From the NCBI GenBank assembly GCA_001510575.1, contig LNGK01000007.1, positions 1,420,151 to 1,484,150 on the forward strand: DNA of 64,000 nt, given 5' to 3'. The DNA comes from Knoxdaviesia capensis (Eukaryota > Ascomycota > Sordariomycetes > Microascales > Gondwanamycetaceae). The notes under the pieces were generated by a model that saw only the letters and a program-made list of their open reading frames with translations, did no database searches and was not told the origin of the DNA. Shown one piece after another: positions 31,248 through 41,977 of the stretch; position 1 is the stretch's first letter; every line of letters begins with the position of its first letter. The position numbers and the translations under genes were made by a program.

Positions 31248-33775
31248 TTAGGTCCCCTGAAACCCTCCAGCCTGCCACTCCTTCCCACCAGCGCCCGCAG
31301 CTACTCCAGCACCAGCACCCGCCGCAAGCCCTCCAGCCCCGCCAACTCCGGCCCCGTCTGCCGCCGCCGCCGCCGCCGCTGCCCCCGCTGCTGCCGCTGC
31401 CGCTGCCGACACCGGCTGCACGTCCGCCGACCCCATCGTCCAGTACAGCGTCAGGAACACCAGCAGGTGCAGCGCCACGCAGTACGCCGCAAACACGTTG
31501 CGGCTCGTGCGCGTCGCCAGCACCATGCGCGTCACCGAGTACACCACCCGCTCCGGGTAGCTCATGCGCCGGTACGCCCGCGCCGACTCGCGCCCGCGGA
31601 ACGCCGCAAACGGCGACAGGTTGGACTCGTACGCCTTGCGGTACTGGTCCAGGCCCCCGCCGCCGCCGCCGCCGCCGCTGCCGCTTCCCGCGGATCCCAT
31701 GTTCACCGCGGTGGCGTTCGGGCTGTTGGCTGCAAACGCCGCCGAGGATGTGGATGTCGCCTGCGCCCCGCCCGCCGCGCGGTTGTACGTCGAGATGTAC
31801 CGCGTCTTCTCGTACAGGTTGAGGTTGTCGCGCTGCAGCGCCGCAATCTCCTGCCGCAGCTGCGTCACCGTGCGGTGGGACTCGGCCACTTCCTGCTCGA
31901 GCTGCGTGTTGCGCTTCTTGAACCGGTCGCGCTGCGCCGTGATCATGGGCAGAATGCCCGACCCGCCGCCAACACCGCCGCCGCCCGGGAACTCGCGGTC
32001 GCCCGGCATGCCGCTGATGATCGACGACGTGGGCGACACGCGACCGCCGCGCCGCGCCGGCACAATCGACTGCGCGTAGCGGCTTGCGTACGTGCCACCA
32101 GCCACCGATTGGCCCGACGGGAAGCCGCCCACGATGGTGCCGGTGCTGTCGGCCTGCACACTCGCCAGGTCGTTTTCAAGCTTCTCGTTCAGCAACTGCG
32201 ACTTCTCCAGCTCGGCGTTTGTCCGCGACAGCTCCTCCTGGAGATTCTGCAGCCGGGTCTGCAGGTCCTGGTGGGACACCCGCAAAATCGTGAGCTCGTC
32301 GCTGAGTTTCTTGTTGCGCGCCAGCAGCATGCGCTCCAGCGTCTCGCCACCGGCCCCGCTCCCCTTGGCATCGTCCGCAGCCCCGTCGCCGGCGCCGGCT
32401 TTCCCCGACCCGGCATTCGCATCGTCGTCGTCGTCGTCGCCCGTCGCAAACTCGATGCTCTTGAGCACCTCGAGCTCCTGCTTGATATCCTCGTAGTCGG
32501 CCCACTTCTGCACTTTGGTCTTCAGCGAGTCGCGCTCCTCCTTCATCAGGTTGACCTCGCGCTCAACCCCACGGAGCTTGGCATCCAGTTCGCGGCGCAT
32601 CGAGTCGCGCTCAACACGCGCCGCGTCGAGCTTGCGCATGAGCGACGAGTTCTCCGACCGCATGCGCATGTATCCCGGATCGTCTTCCAGAGACGCGCCG
32701 CCCTGCTGGCCCGATGCCGACGACAGGGCTTTGGCTTGGGCCAGCTCGACGCGCATCTGCTCGTTGCGCGCCTCAACCTCGGCAAGACGCAGGCTGGTGC
32801 GCTCGAGATCCGAGTGCAGCATCTCGATCTCGGCACTGGCCATCAGCCCGCGCTGGCCGTCGCTCTCCTCGGCCGTCTTGCCCAGCCGCTGGTTGACCTC
32901 GTAGCTGGCCTTGATCTCGCTGAGCAGGCGCTCCTGCGACTCGATCTTCTCCTCGAGTGCCTTTTCCTTGGCCTCCCAGTTGTCCTTCTTCTCGTCAACC
33001 ACCGCCGACCACGACGACTCGATCTCCTTGACCTTCTGCTCCAGCGCCTCTTCAGCCTTCTGTCGGGTTGTCCGCTCGGTCTGCAGTCGGGATTCGGTGT
33101 CGTCGAGCTGTGACGTCAGCTTGGAGATGGTCTTCTGGAGGTGGCTGTTCTCCTCCGTGAGTTTCGGCAGGGTTTCTTCGGACACGAGCATCGCGTCGAC
33201 CGATGCTTCCAGCAACGGGTACGGGTCGGGGGCTTCGGACAGCGCCGTGTATGCCTGGAGGAAGGCCGAGTTGACGGATTTGGAGTGGTTCGTCAGGAGA
33301 TCAATGAAGGTTTGGTAGGCTGTTGAACACGTTAGCAACACGGGAACACCCACCCGCACACACAAAAAGATTCACTTCGGGTCCAAACCTTTGAGGAGAG
33401 ACTTGATCTCGGTGAGCTTGGTAGTATCGTCCATTTTGCGGAAATCCTTTGTCTTCTGGGCGAGGTCCTTCCGCTGAACGGTCGAGTCTCTCTGGTACGC
33501 CACAATCTCCGATGCCGTATTGTCGAGGTTCGTTACAACCGTAGTAAGATCGACAGCTATTGTACGTCACAGCATGTCAGTGGGTTAGCTGCAGTCCATA
33601 TGCAAACCAGAAGTCACCATTACGCCGGGAACTCACTTCGCCAAGCCAGAATGGCCGACTGGAACTTATTCTCCGAGCCCGCACCGGCTCCATCTCCGTG
33701 AGCCGGCGCCGACGTCTCCGGAGGAGCTAGAGTAGCTGTCGGCGCTCCGTCCATCTCCGTAGCCGCCGCCGCCAT
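31248..33775 (-). CDS. COY1: Golgi coiled-coil membrane protein CASP/Coy1
   Basis: Three exons on the minus strand: 33637-33775, 33389-33556 and 31248-33319, giving 792 residues. The introns are 80 bp (GTGAGT donor, GCTAAC) and 69 bp (GTTTGG donor, TTGCTAAC). The N-terminal part (NKFQSAILAWR, then DLAQKTKDFRKM and SLLKAYQTFIDLL) and the following long coiled coil match the CASP/Coy1 golgin family, which works with intra-Golgi retrograde vesicles and tethers. The region before the membrane is the most family-like: LDQYRKAYESNLSPFAAFRG and RRMSYPERVVYSVTRMVL. A single C-terminal membrane segment (about 710-731) carries the Tyr and His typical of CASP. After it comes an Ala/Gly-rich lumenal tail of about 60 residues, longer and simpler than expected. 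The gene is divergent from the VPS3-like gene. Identity is firm; function is by homology. Confidence 0.95.
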
Positions 33776-34665
33776 AGTGGGAAGATGATGCAACCGTGTC
33801 AGGTGTCAGGGAGGCAAAGCGTCTGATGTTCTGTAAGACTCCCCTATATCCGGTCGTTTAAAACAAGAAAGATGGCAGAGAAAGACCTCAGTGACGTCTG
33901 CAGATAATCAGAGTAAATCAGTCGAGCCACGAGACAAGAAACGTCAAAATGTCCACTGGCAAAAACAAGGTATTCAAGAAGGCCAGTTTTCCTTTTGTTG
34001 AGACGTAGATTTGACGGGAAACGTTCCAAGTTTCCAGAAAAAGCTTGGGTACGTATATATACGACTTTCAGATGCCAGCGTTTCCCGTGAAAGTGAACGC
34101 CAAGCTATGATTGGCCGGATTTCCGCCCCTGGATGTGTGGCGCTTGCACTAGCCACAAAGTCCCGCCACCCGTAACCCTAGTATTGCTTAACCCTAGATC
34201 TGCCCAGCCACAGATGCCAGCTTCAGCCACACGCACTTCCCAGCCAATCAGACCGGAGCAATGGCTGGCTCGGTGGATCGAAGTTGGCGATGCTGCAAAA
34301 CGACGTCGTCATTCTTTTTTTCCGAACTTCCGACATCACCAACCTTTTCTGGAGAGTCCAAGTCTTGCATTTTTCGGGGCGTTTTCCAACCTTCGTTGCG
34401 CTGCTTTTTGTTTTGCTGCAGCTCCCCTCTAATCCCAGTCTCACTCACTACTTCGTCCTGTTTCTTCCCCTCATGCGCTGATCCAGGTCTCCCAAAACCG
34501 TCTTGAACCGGAGTGAGCTATGCCTATATAGGTCCGAGACGCCTGTATATCGCCAACCGGAGACCGGAGTCAAGCTTTCTTCTTTTCCCCCAAGCTTCTA
34601 TCTCCGCCGTCCAGCCCCTCCGCCAATCCTCCTTCTCTCCCTCTTCAATTCCCGGAACCGGCGGC
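33776..34665. promoter_or_regulatory. Shared divergent promoter of COY1 and the VPS3-like gene
   Basis: 890 bp between two start codons pointing away from each other. Visible signals are TATATA near 34055 (COY1 side), TATATA at 34525-34530 (136 bp before the VPS3 ATG), an inverted CCAAT box at 34108-34114, a CCAATCA at 34244-34250 in the context AGCCAATCAG (a very good Hap-complex match), and two AACCCTA telomere-like boxes at 34174-34180 and 34190-34196. The two trafficking genes may therefore be co-regulated; this is inference. Confidence 0.6.
34174..34196 (-). promoter_or_regulatory. Paired AACCCTA boxes in divergent promoter
   Basis: Two AACCCTA sites 16 bp apart, both in the same orientation, in the COY1/VPS3 intergenic region, beside CCAAT boxes. 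The site type is known for Tbf1-like promoter binding in ascomycetes; occupancy is untested. Confidence 0.45.
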
Positions 34666-37600
34666 ATGGCTGGGAACGCCGGCTCCGGCTCTGAGGCCGC
34701 TGAAGCTGCTGTCGCCGCCGTGTCTGCCGATACGTCCAAGTCGTTACCCCAGCTTCCTGCCGAAACGCCGTCGCTGCCGTCTCTCGCCGATCCTCTTCCG
34801 CCGCCTCCAGCCACCCCCACCGTCATCCCGCCACAGTCGCCCGCGCTGACGTCTACCGAAGGCACCGGCCCGTTTGTGCTGCGCACCCTCCTCCACGACA
34901 TTCCTCTCTCCGCCGACGGTGCGCCCGACGGCGTCAAGATCAACTGCGTCGAGTTCCTGGACGGCAACCTCTACATCGGAACCTCGGCCGCCCAGCTCCT
35001 GCACTATGTCCAGATCCCGCCCGAGCCCAGCGACACCTCGGGTGTTCCGGTGTTCATGCAGGCGTCCCGCCTCCAGCCCGACTTTTCCGAGCCGGCGAAC
35101 ATGCCCCCGACCACGCGGCCCGGTATTCAACAGATCCTCCTACTCCCCAGTATTGGAAAGGCCTGTGTTCTGTGCAACTGGACGGTGACCTTCTACTCGC
35201 TCCCCGAGCTCACGCGCGTGTTCGGTAGCCTGCAAGTTAAGAACTGCAACTGGATCGGCGGCACCGATCTGAACGATCCGAAAGGCGGAGGCAATACGGG
35301 CGGGAAGCCGGGAGCCATGTTGCTACTGTCTCTGAATCGGAGGATTCAGGTTGTCCGGATCGCTGACGATGCCAGAGTCGTCAAGGTACGTCGAACCCGT
35401 TGCGTGTGCCTAGCATCGCGGTGTGCATCTAATCTAACCTTACTCCTTGTCTGATAGAACATCGACTTCGCCGGAAGCACAATATCCGTCCGCCGAGATT
35501 CGATCGCCTGTGTAGCCGACTCCCGCAGCTACGCCCTCCTCGACATCAACCACCAACTCAAAATCCCCCTCATGCCGATCTCTTCGCTAGATAACTCGCA
35601 ACCGATAGGCCACACGCAAAGCATTGGTGGCAGCAGCGGTGGCGACGGCATCATGCGCAGCAACTCTTCGGCCCAGGCGCGTCCATCCCAGGCCGTGCTC
35701 AACGCTGCTGCTACGGCAGGCCACGGCCGGAGCACCAGTCTGGGCACCTTCATGTCGGGAACCGCCACCACCTCTCCCGATATCACCACGGCGCGAACCT
35801 CGAACTCTCCCCCCATTCCGTCGTCGAGTCCGCACCCCCCAGAAGTAGCTCCGGCCGGGCCAACAGAACCTGCTACCGGCTCCGGATCTGGTTCGGGAAC
35901 CCCGGCCCGGACAGCAACACCCACACACCCGCCGAAAGCAGCGTCCGTTTCGGCGATGTTGAAACCCCAGATCACATCCCCTTCACCCGAGGAGTTCCTC
36001 CTGGTGGTCGGAACAAGCCCGTTAGATCCCGGTATCGGCATGTTCGTCAATCTGGACGGCGACCCAACCCGGCCCACAGTCGAATTCGACCGATACCCTA
36101 AGCAAATAGTCGTAGATTCGGGCAGCGCCTCCGACGATCCGTCGGTATCACATGCCTCAATGGACGAAGGCGAGGACACGGCCTACGTGCTTGCATCGAT
36201 GTCCCGCGACTTTCCCGACGGCACACACAACGGCCTGGAAATCCAGCGCATCGACACCGGCGCCGCAGCTGCGCTCGAGGCGAAAACCTGGCTCGAACTG
36301 CCCACGGGCAGCAGCACGGAGAAGGCCGCGCCGCTGGGGATCCGGACAATGCTGGACAGCAGCGGCACCACGTTCCCGGAGATTGTCAACCGGCTCAGCC
36401 AGCGGCGGTTCTCGCCGTTCGCGTCGTCGCAGTTCCGCAGCGGCGGGGTGTCGCCGTCGCGCGCGTCGCTGCGCAGCGTGGACTCGCGCACGCGGTTATC
36501 GCTGGAGCGGCAGTCGCAGGAGCGCGAGCTGTTTGAGCGCGACGCCGACTCGCAGGACGACGATGACCACCCCGTGCCGGCGCCCGGGTGGGAAGAGCGG
36601 CGGTCGCGCGAGGAGGAGGAGTTTGTGGCGCGGTTGGCGAAGAGCTCGTCGCGGCTGGCGGCGTGGTCCGGGAACCGCATCTGGCTGGTGGCGCGCAATC
36701 CGTTGTTGTTGCAGATGGAGGCGGTGTTGCAGCTCAGTAGCGGGGCCAGAGCGCCGGCGACATCCCATACGTTCCTCGAAACGACTATTCCCGCCACGAT
36801 TCCTGAGGAGCCTGTCAAGGAGGAGACAGATGAGGGTGAAGGTGACTCCAAACCCGCCGATAATAACAGCATACAAGAACACCCGACTATAGGTCTCAGC
36901 ACATCCGACAAACCTCCAGCGCCGAAGAGACTCGATCGAGATGCTGTTCTTGCGCTTCTCGCCTCGTTCGAGTACCGCGAAGCCAAGACCGAGCTCGAAT
37001 TTCTCACGCTCAACTACCTGCGCCAACGCTCCGGCCTCCTCCTGCTTGAAGAACTCCTCGTCCACCGTGCAGGCGACGGCCACGCCGCCTTTTCGGAAGC
37101 CGAAACCGAGAGTCTCGAGACGGTGCTGGTGGAAAGCGCGCTCGACCCGCGAGTTGTGCTGGCGCTGATCCCCGGTGTGCGCAACGAGATCATCGAGGGG
37201 CGGCGCGGGATTTGGATCTTTGGCGGTGTGCGCGATGCCGCGGCTGCGCTCGTGAGCCGCGAGCACCACGGCGTCTCGGACATGTCGGTGTCGGTCGGAC
37301 ACCTGGGCCCGCACGTGCTCGGGTTTCTGCGGCGCTTCTTGCTTGCGTGGCGAAAGCGCAAGGGCTTCGGCAGTGTGGCGGACGAGAAGGCGGTGTTCCG
37401 GACGGTTGATGCAGCGCTTCTTGCCGTCCTTCTCGAGCTGGACCGGCAGGGAGGCGACTCCTCCGGTAGCAGCAGTGGCGGCGGCAGCAAGACAAAGAAG
37501 CCCCGCTCGGTGCGGGCCGAGCTGTACGAGGTGGTCGACGGAGGAGTGGACTGCTTCGACCGGGCGGTGACGCTTCTCGAGACGTACGGACGGCTATTTG

Positions 37601-38823
37601 TGCTGAGCCGACTGTACCAGAGCCGCAAGATGGCGGGCGACGTGCTGGAGACGTGGCGGCGCATCATCGAATCCCCGGCCAGCAGCGACCCGTTCGGCGA
37701 GTTTGTCGACGGGGAGCAGCGCATGCGCGAGTACCTGGCGCGCATCAGCAACGCAGCGCTGGTGCGCGAGTACGGCGTGTGGCTCGCCAGCCGCAACGCG
37801 CAGCTCGGCGTGCAGGTGTTTGCGGATGAGCGCAGCCGCGCGCGCTTTGAGCCGGCGGACGTGGCTGCACTGCTGAAGGAGCACGCGCCGGGCGCGGTGC
37901 GGCACTACCTCGAGTACATTGTGTTTGGGCGTGGCGAGACGGACTTTGTCGACGACCTGATCACGTACTACCTCGACGCGGTGGTCGAGCACCTGCAGAG
38001 CTCGCCGAGCAGCCGCGAGGCGCTGGTGGCCACGTACGACGCGTACCGCGGCTTGCGGCCGCCGAAGCCGTCGTACTGGCAGTTCCTCGCCGACAACGCC
38101 GGCATCGACTTCTCGCAGCCGCCCGGGTCGGACGGGGCGGCCTCGGGAGACCCGCAGGCTGACGCGCTTCGCTCGTTCTGGCACTGCCGGCTGCGGCTGC
38201 TGCAGCTGCTGGGCGGGACGCACGACTTCGACGCCGGGGTGATCGGCGCGCGCATCTCCAGCCTGCCGGGCGACCTGCTGGTCCCGGAAACGATCATCCT
38301 GGCGGGGCGGGAGCGCCAGCACGAAGAGGCGCTGCGGCTGCTGGTGCACAAGCTCGGCGACTACGACACGGCGGTGGCGTACTGCCTGCGCGGCGGCGCC
38401 AGCATCTACTCGCCGTCGAGCGCAGCCTCGGGCACCAGCGCCAGCAGCGGGCCGAGCCGCGGCCTGCCGCGGCGCTACAGCATGCCGACGCGCGAAACGC
38501 AGGCGCGGCTCTTCGACGCGGTGCTTGCGGAGTTCCTGCGGATCTCGGCGCGCGACGAGCGTATCGCGCAGACGGGGGCGCTGCTGGAGCGCTTCGGGGC
38601 GTGGTTCGACGTGGCGGACGTGGTGGCGCGCGTGCCGGAGGACTGGCCGGTCGAGGCGGTGGCGGGGTTCCTGGTCGGGGCGATCCGGCGAATTGTGCAG
38701 GAGCGGCGCGAGTCGGCCATGGCGAAGGCGCTCGGGGCGGCGGAGAATCTGCGGGTCAATGCGGATGTGGTGGAGACGAAGCGCAGGGCCGGCGGGGTGG
38801 TGGTCGAGGCGTTGGGGGAGTGA
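34666..38823 (+). CDS. VPS3: Vps3-like CORVET subunit (TGFBRAP1/Vps39 family)
   Basis: Two exons, 34666-35385 and 35458-38823, joined over a 72-bp intron (GTACGT donor, TCTAAC branch, GATAG acceptor), giving 1361 residues. The start at 34666 (MAGNAGSG) is preferred over an in-frame ATG at 34513 because a TATATA box lies between them. After an Ala/Pro-rich leader comes a citron-homology beta-propeller (VKINCVEFLDGNLYIGTSAA near 85, then GIQQILLLPSIGKACVLCNW), interrupted by a disordered Ser/Pro-rich insert of about 130 residues after the intron. The rest is alpha-helical and family-like: LLLEELLVHRA, then DPRVVLALIPGV and IIEGRRGIWIFGGVRD, matching the Vps39/TRAP1 domain. In fungi Vps3 directs the CORVET tether to Rab5 (Vps21) on early endosomes. 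Vps39 of HOPS is the main alternative; the N-terminal motifs favour Vps3. It is tail to tail with the methyltransferase gene. Confidence 0.88.
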
Positions 38824-39155
38824 TGCTTTTGTGTGTTCTGCGAGGGGGTCCAAAAAATGTCCATGGTCCTCTTGTCCGGTCGGGAGATGCTACTATATAC
38901 TATCTATGTCTGTACATATACAATAGAACAGCACAGTTTGTGTAACACTCGATTCATTGCGCCGGGATCTGTCCGGGAAATCACGAAAGTTACCCCGGGA
39001 TAAACAGTGCAACATGTATTGAACGGGAGACAAACACCAAAACTCCTCGAACCTCGAACCTCGAACCTCGAACCCAGAACCCCCAGGAGACGCTCCAAAA
39101 GAATAACTCCGCCCGAAGAACCCCAAAGAAAAAGCCCGGTATCGAACGGTACCGC
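38824..39155. other. Convergent spacer with heptamer repeat
   Basis: 332 bp shared by the 3' ends of the VPS3-like and EFM7-like genes. It contains the perfect CCTCGAA array at 39045-39072 and ATACTATAT-type AT-rich stretches near 38890-38925 that may hold polyadenylation signals. No gene is seen. Confidence 0.6.
39045..39072 (+). repeat. (CCTCGAA)4 heptamer tandem repeat
   Basis: Four perfect copies in the spacer between two convergent genes, so they probably lie in the 3' untranslated regions of both. The reverse strand reads TTCGAGG four times. Confidence 0.95.
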
Positions 39156-40169
39156 TCACGGCCGAATGCGCCGGAGCACAGCAACCACCATCCACCGCTT
39201 GCGCTCCGTAACATCCTCAACCCCGCGATCCAACACCCACGCGCGCTCAGCCCCATCACAGTCGCGTTCCCAGATACGCTCGACCTCAAGTCCCACCGCC
39301 GTGAGGTCCTCGACGTCGAAGAAGCCGCGGAGCACGTGGCGGCCGGTGTGGAAGCCGGCGGCGAGCCAGCAGCGCGCGGCGGGGTCAGTCGAGCTGAGGA
39401 AGAAGGCGATGGACGCGTGCAGCGCGCGGTGCTGCCACGACATCCACAGGCAGTCGGCGACCAGCACGCGGTCGAAGGCGCCGCGCAGCGCGGCCAGGTC
39501 TGGCGGGGGCTCGTTCGCGGCCGCGAAGGCGGCGGCGGCATCGGCGGCGGCGTCGGCGGTGCGGATGGCGCCGGGGACGTCGCCCCAGATATGGCCGAGC
39601 ACGGCGAACTCGGGAACCTCGGCCGAGGAGGCCGCCGCGGCGGGCGCCATGTGCTCGCGTTTGATGTTGGAGGCGACGTTGGCGCGCAGCGTCGCCAGCA
39701 TCGACTCGGTCGGGTAGTCGGTGGCCACGACGCGGCGCGCGCCGACCAGCGCGGCCATCACGCTCGGCAGGGCCGTCCCGGAGCCCAGCTCGACGGTGCA
39801 CAGCCCGCGCACGTCAAAGTGGCCGGCGGCGGCCCCCAGCCGCGCTTCCGCCCCGTCTGTGCTGCTGCTCCGGCTCCGCGCCGCCGTGGCCAGCTGCAGC
39901 GAGTCCTCCTCGATCATCTCGGCGAGCAGCAGGCTGGCGTTCCACAAGTAGTGGCTGAACAGCCGGCGGTCGGCGTCCAGCTGCGGGTCCGACAGCGCGA
40001 AGGCCAGGGCGTGCGGCAGGTGCGGGCTGGTGTACACGATGCCGTGTTCGGCGTCGCCGTGCTGGTTGACCACGTCGTCGGGGAAGATCACGGCGAGCGA
40101 CGAGCTGAAGATGTCCTCGGAGGACGACTCCGGCGGCCCGGAGAGCGCGACCCGGGACGTGAGGGCCAT
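39156..40169 (-). CDS. EFM7: Efm7/Nnt1-type protein methyltransferase
   Basis: A single-exon frame of 337 residues starting at MALTSRVALS; the upstream in-frame extension reads like leader. It is a class I methyltransferase of the methyltransferase-16 group: LFSHYLWNASLLLAE (70-84), S-adenosylmethionine loop VELGSGTALPS (126-136), acidic post-loop VVATDYPTES (147-156) and the helix motif VLVADCLWMSWQH (235-247). In yeast Efm7 modifies the N-terminus and adjacent lysine of elongation factor eEF1A; the same substrate is expected here but inferred. The protein is longer than yeast Efm7 because of two low-complexity inserts, a Ser/Ala run near 96-116 and an Ala-rich run near 176-222. The core motifs are intact, so activity is likely. 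It lies 332 bp from, and tail to tail with, the VPS3-like gene. Related lysine methyltransferases are the main alternative identity. Confidence 0.85.
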   Translation of the reverse strand: MALTSRVALSGPPESSSEDIFSSSLAVIFPDDVVNQHGDAEHGIVYTSPHLPHALAFALSDPQLDADRRLFSHYLWNASLLLAEMIEEDSLQLATAARSRSSSTDGAEARLGAAAGHFDVRGLCTVELGSGTALPSVMAALVGARRVVATDYPTESMLATLRANVASNIKREHMAPAAAASSAEVPEFAVLGHIWGDVPGAIRTADAAADAAAAFAAANEPPPDLAALRGAFDRVLVADCLWMSWQHRALHASIAFFLSSTDPAARCWLAAGFHTGRHVLRGFFDVEDLTAVGLEVERIWERDCDGAERAWVLDRGVEDVTERKRWMVVAVLRRIRP

Positions 40170-41867
40170 GGATTTCGGGTTGATGGCGAGGTGTGTTGGG
40201 AGGAATGGAATAGTCTGTAAATTAAGTGATGTAGAATGAAGTGTGGGTTGAAGATGAAACACAACTGGTGTTTTTGTAGGTGAGATGACAATAGAGATGG
40301 TATGTAACGGGAGAGTTCAGTATCAGATTTCAGGAGGGGCAGGAACGGCGGCTACCGATAACGGCGTTAACCGCCAACCGCGCGTCTCGATAGGGCAAAA
40401 CATGCCACTATCGCGACATTGCAGACGACGACTTCTCAAAAAGAAAAAACATGGTTTTTCACACAGATAGGCGCAGATAATAACAAAGAATGAACAAAAT
40501 GTTAACTATCGATATCGTGTATGCTATGTGCGGAAGGTATAAACTTCATCTAAATCCCCGGATTCCATTGCCGTGAATCCTTAAAAAAATCCCAGTCCAT
40601 GTGTTCGTGTCCGGTTGAACATCAGCACCCAAACACCCATAAGAAAAAGAAATAGCCATGAAAAAAAAATATGCTCTGGAGACCCGTCGCGACGTGTTTC
40701 TCTCGCGGGTCTCGCCGGAACAGAAGAAGAGAAAAGGACTGGTATACCGGGAAAAAACCCCCCTTCCGCCCATGGAGAAGAGAAGAAAGACTTGCAGGCC
40801 ACCCGAAGACCTGAAAACAGCAGAAGCAGAGCAGATCGCCTCTCCAAAGAGACACTCGTCTGGCAGGCGAAAAAAAAGAACAGACGAAATTAAAGAGACA
40901 GAAACAGGCCACCCAGAGTACAAACAAAGCCCAAGATCCTCCGATTTCACCGAACGGAAAAATAAACAAGTGGGAAAGAGAAGGAAAAAATAAGAAAAAA
41001 AGCAAATCTCATTTTGATCATTGCCACAAAATCAAAGAAAATCAACGAAAATGGCTATCTTGTTCCCCAAGTGGCTTCAGGACTACCCGTGTGCCGATTT
41101 CAGGGTCAAGTTTAACCGTTTTCCAACAAGGTTTTGCTCAGACAGACAGACAGACAGAGAGAGAGAGAGAAGAGTAGAAATAAGAGAAAAAGGTTTTGGC
41201 ACCGTTTATGAAGAGAGAGGAGAAAAAAATAGACACACAAGAGGAGCAGAAAAACGATCAAGAGAGTTCCAAGAAGCCATCATTAAATTTCCCCAAGACG
41301 CAGTAAGAAAAAAAGAGAAAATATTGACTCAGAAAAAGCATCAAAATATACCCCGAGCAGAGTTTCCCAGCTAAACAGAACAAGAAACAAGTATCAAACA
41401 GAACAAAAGGTAAATCACAAAATTCGTTTCCATTGCCTATCTCCTCTCGTTACCCAGAAGAAGAACTTCCAACGAAGAGGGGGCGCGTATAAAAAAAATA
41501 ATATAGAGAAAAACAGTGCTCCGGGGTTGCTCAAACACGGGATATGAGTGGAAAACGGGGTTCCAGATTATATATCGCCGATGAGAGCCCAGATGTCACC
41601 GGGGAAAGAAGAAAAAAAGTGGTCATTAAAGAACAAAAAGACAGTGAGAGATTTTGAGGGAATTAGGAGGGGGAATAAACAAGACAAGACATTTCCGGAA
41701 AAGGACGGTCGCGTTCTCATGGCACAGGGTATATGTTAAAAAGAAATAAGAAGAAAATAAGAAACAGGAGAGGAGAGAGAAGAAGACGAAGAAGAAGACA
41801 TGAGAAAGAAAAAGGAAGAAGAAGCATTCGTGTACGTGAGTGGGAGGGGGTCTATGTCATTAAGGAG

Positions 41868-41921
<54 letters not shown>

Positions 41922-41977
41922 AGTGGAAGAGAGAAGATCGAGGAGGGGAGAAGAGAGAGGAGAGAGACGACGAGCGT
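40170..41977. other. Purine-rich spacer between EFM7-like and C2H2 genes
   Basis: 1.8 kb with no supportable gene. The first 400 bases should hold the EFM7-like promoter. From about 40640 to 41950 the + strand is strikingly rich in A and G, ending in an interrupted GA run (41864-41918). Open frames on both strands read as Lys/Arg/Glu or Phe/Ser/Leu low complexity, which this bias explains. Because the C2H2 gene reads leftward, its transcript would have a long C/U-rich 3' untranslated region here. Confidence 0.55.
41864..41918. repeat. Interrupted (GA)n microsatellite
   Basis: A GA run with a few AAG interruptions, 60 bp beyond the stop codon of the C2H2 gene (on its 3' side). Confidence 0.9.

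Noticed and set aside
30918..33113. 731-residue frame antisense to COY1
   Set aside because: Arg/His/Leu-rich antisense shadow; the minus strand encodes a clear CASP/Coy1 protein.
34513..34665. N-terminal extension of the VPS3-like protein from an ATG at 34513
   Set aside because: A TATATA box at 34525-34530 lies inside it and the sequence is leader-like; the ATG at 34666 is preferred.
39336..40220. 294-residue frame antisense to the EFM7-like gene
   Set aside because: Gly/Arg/Val-rich shadow of GC-rich coding sequence with no motif.
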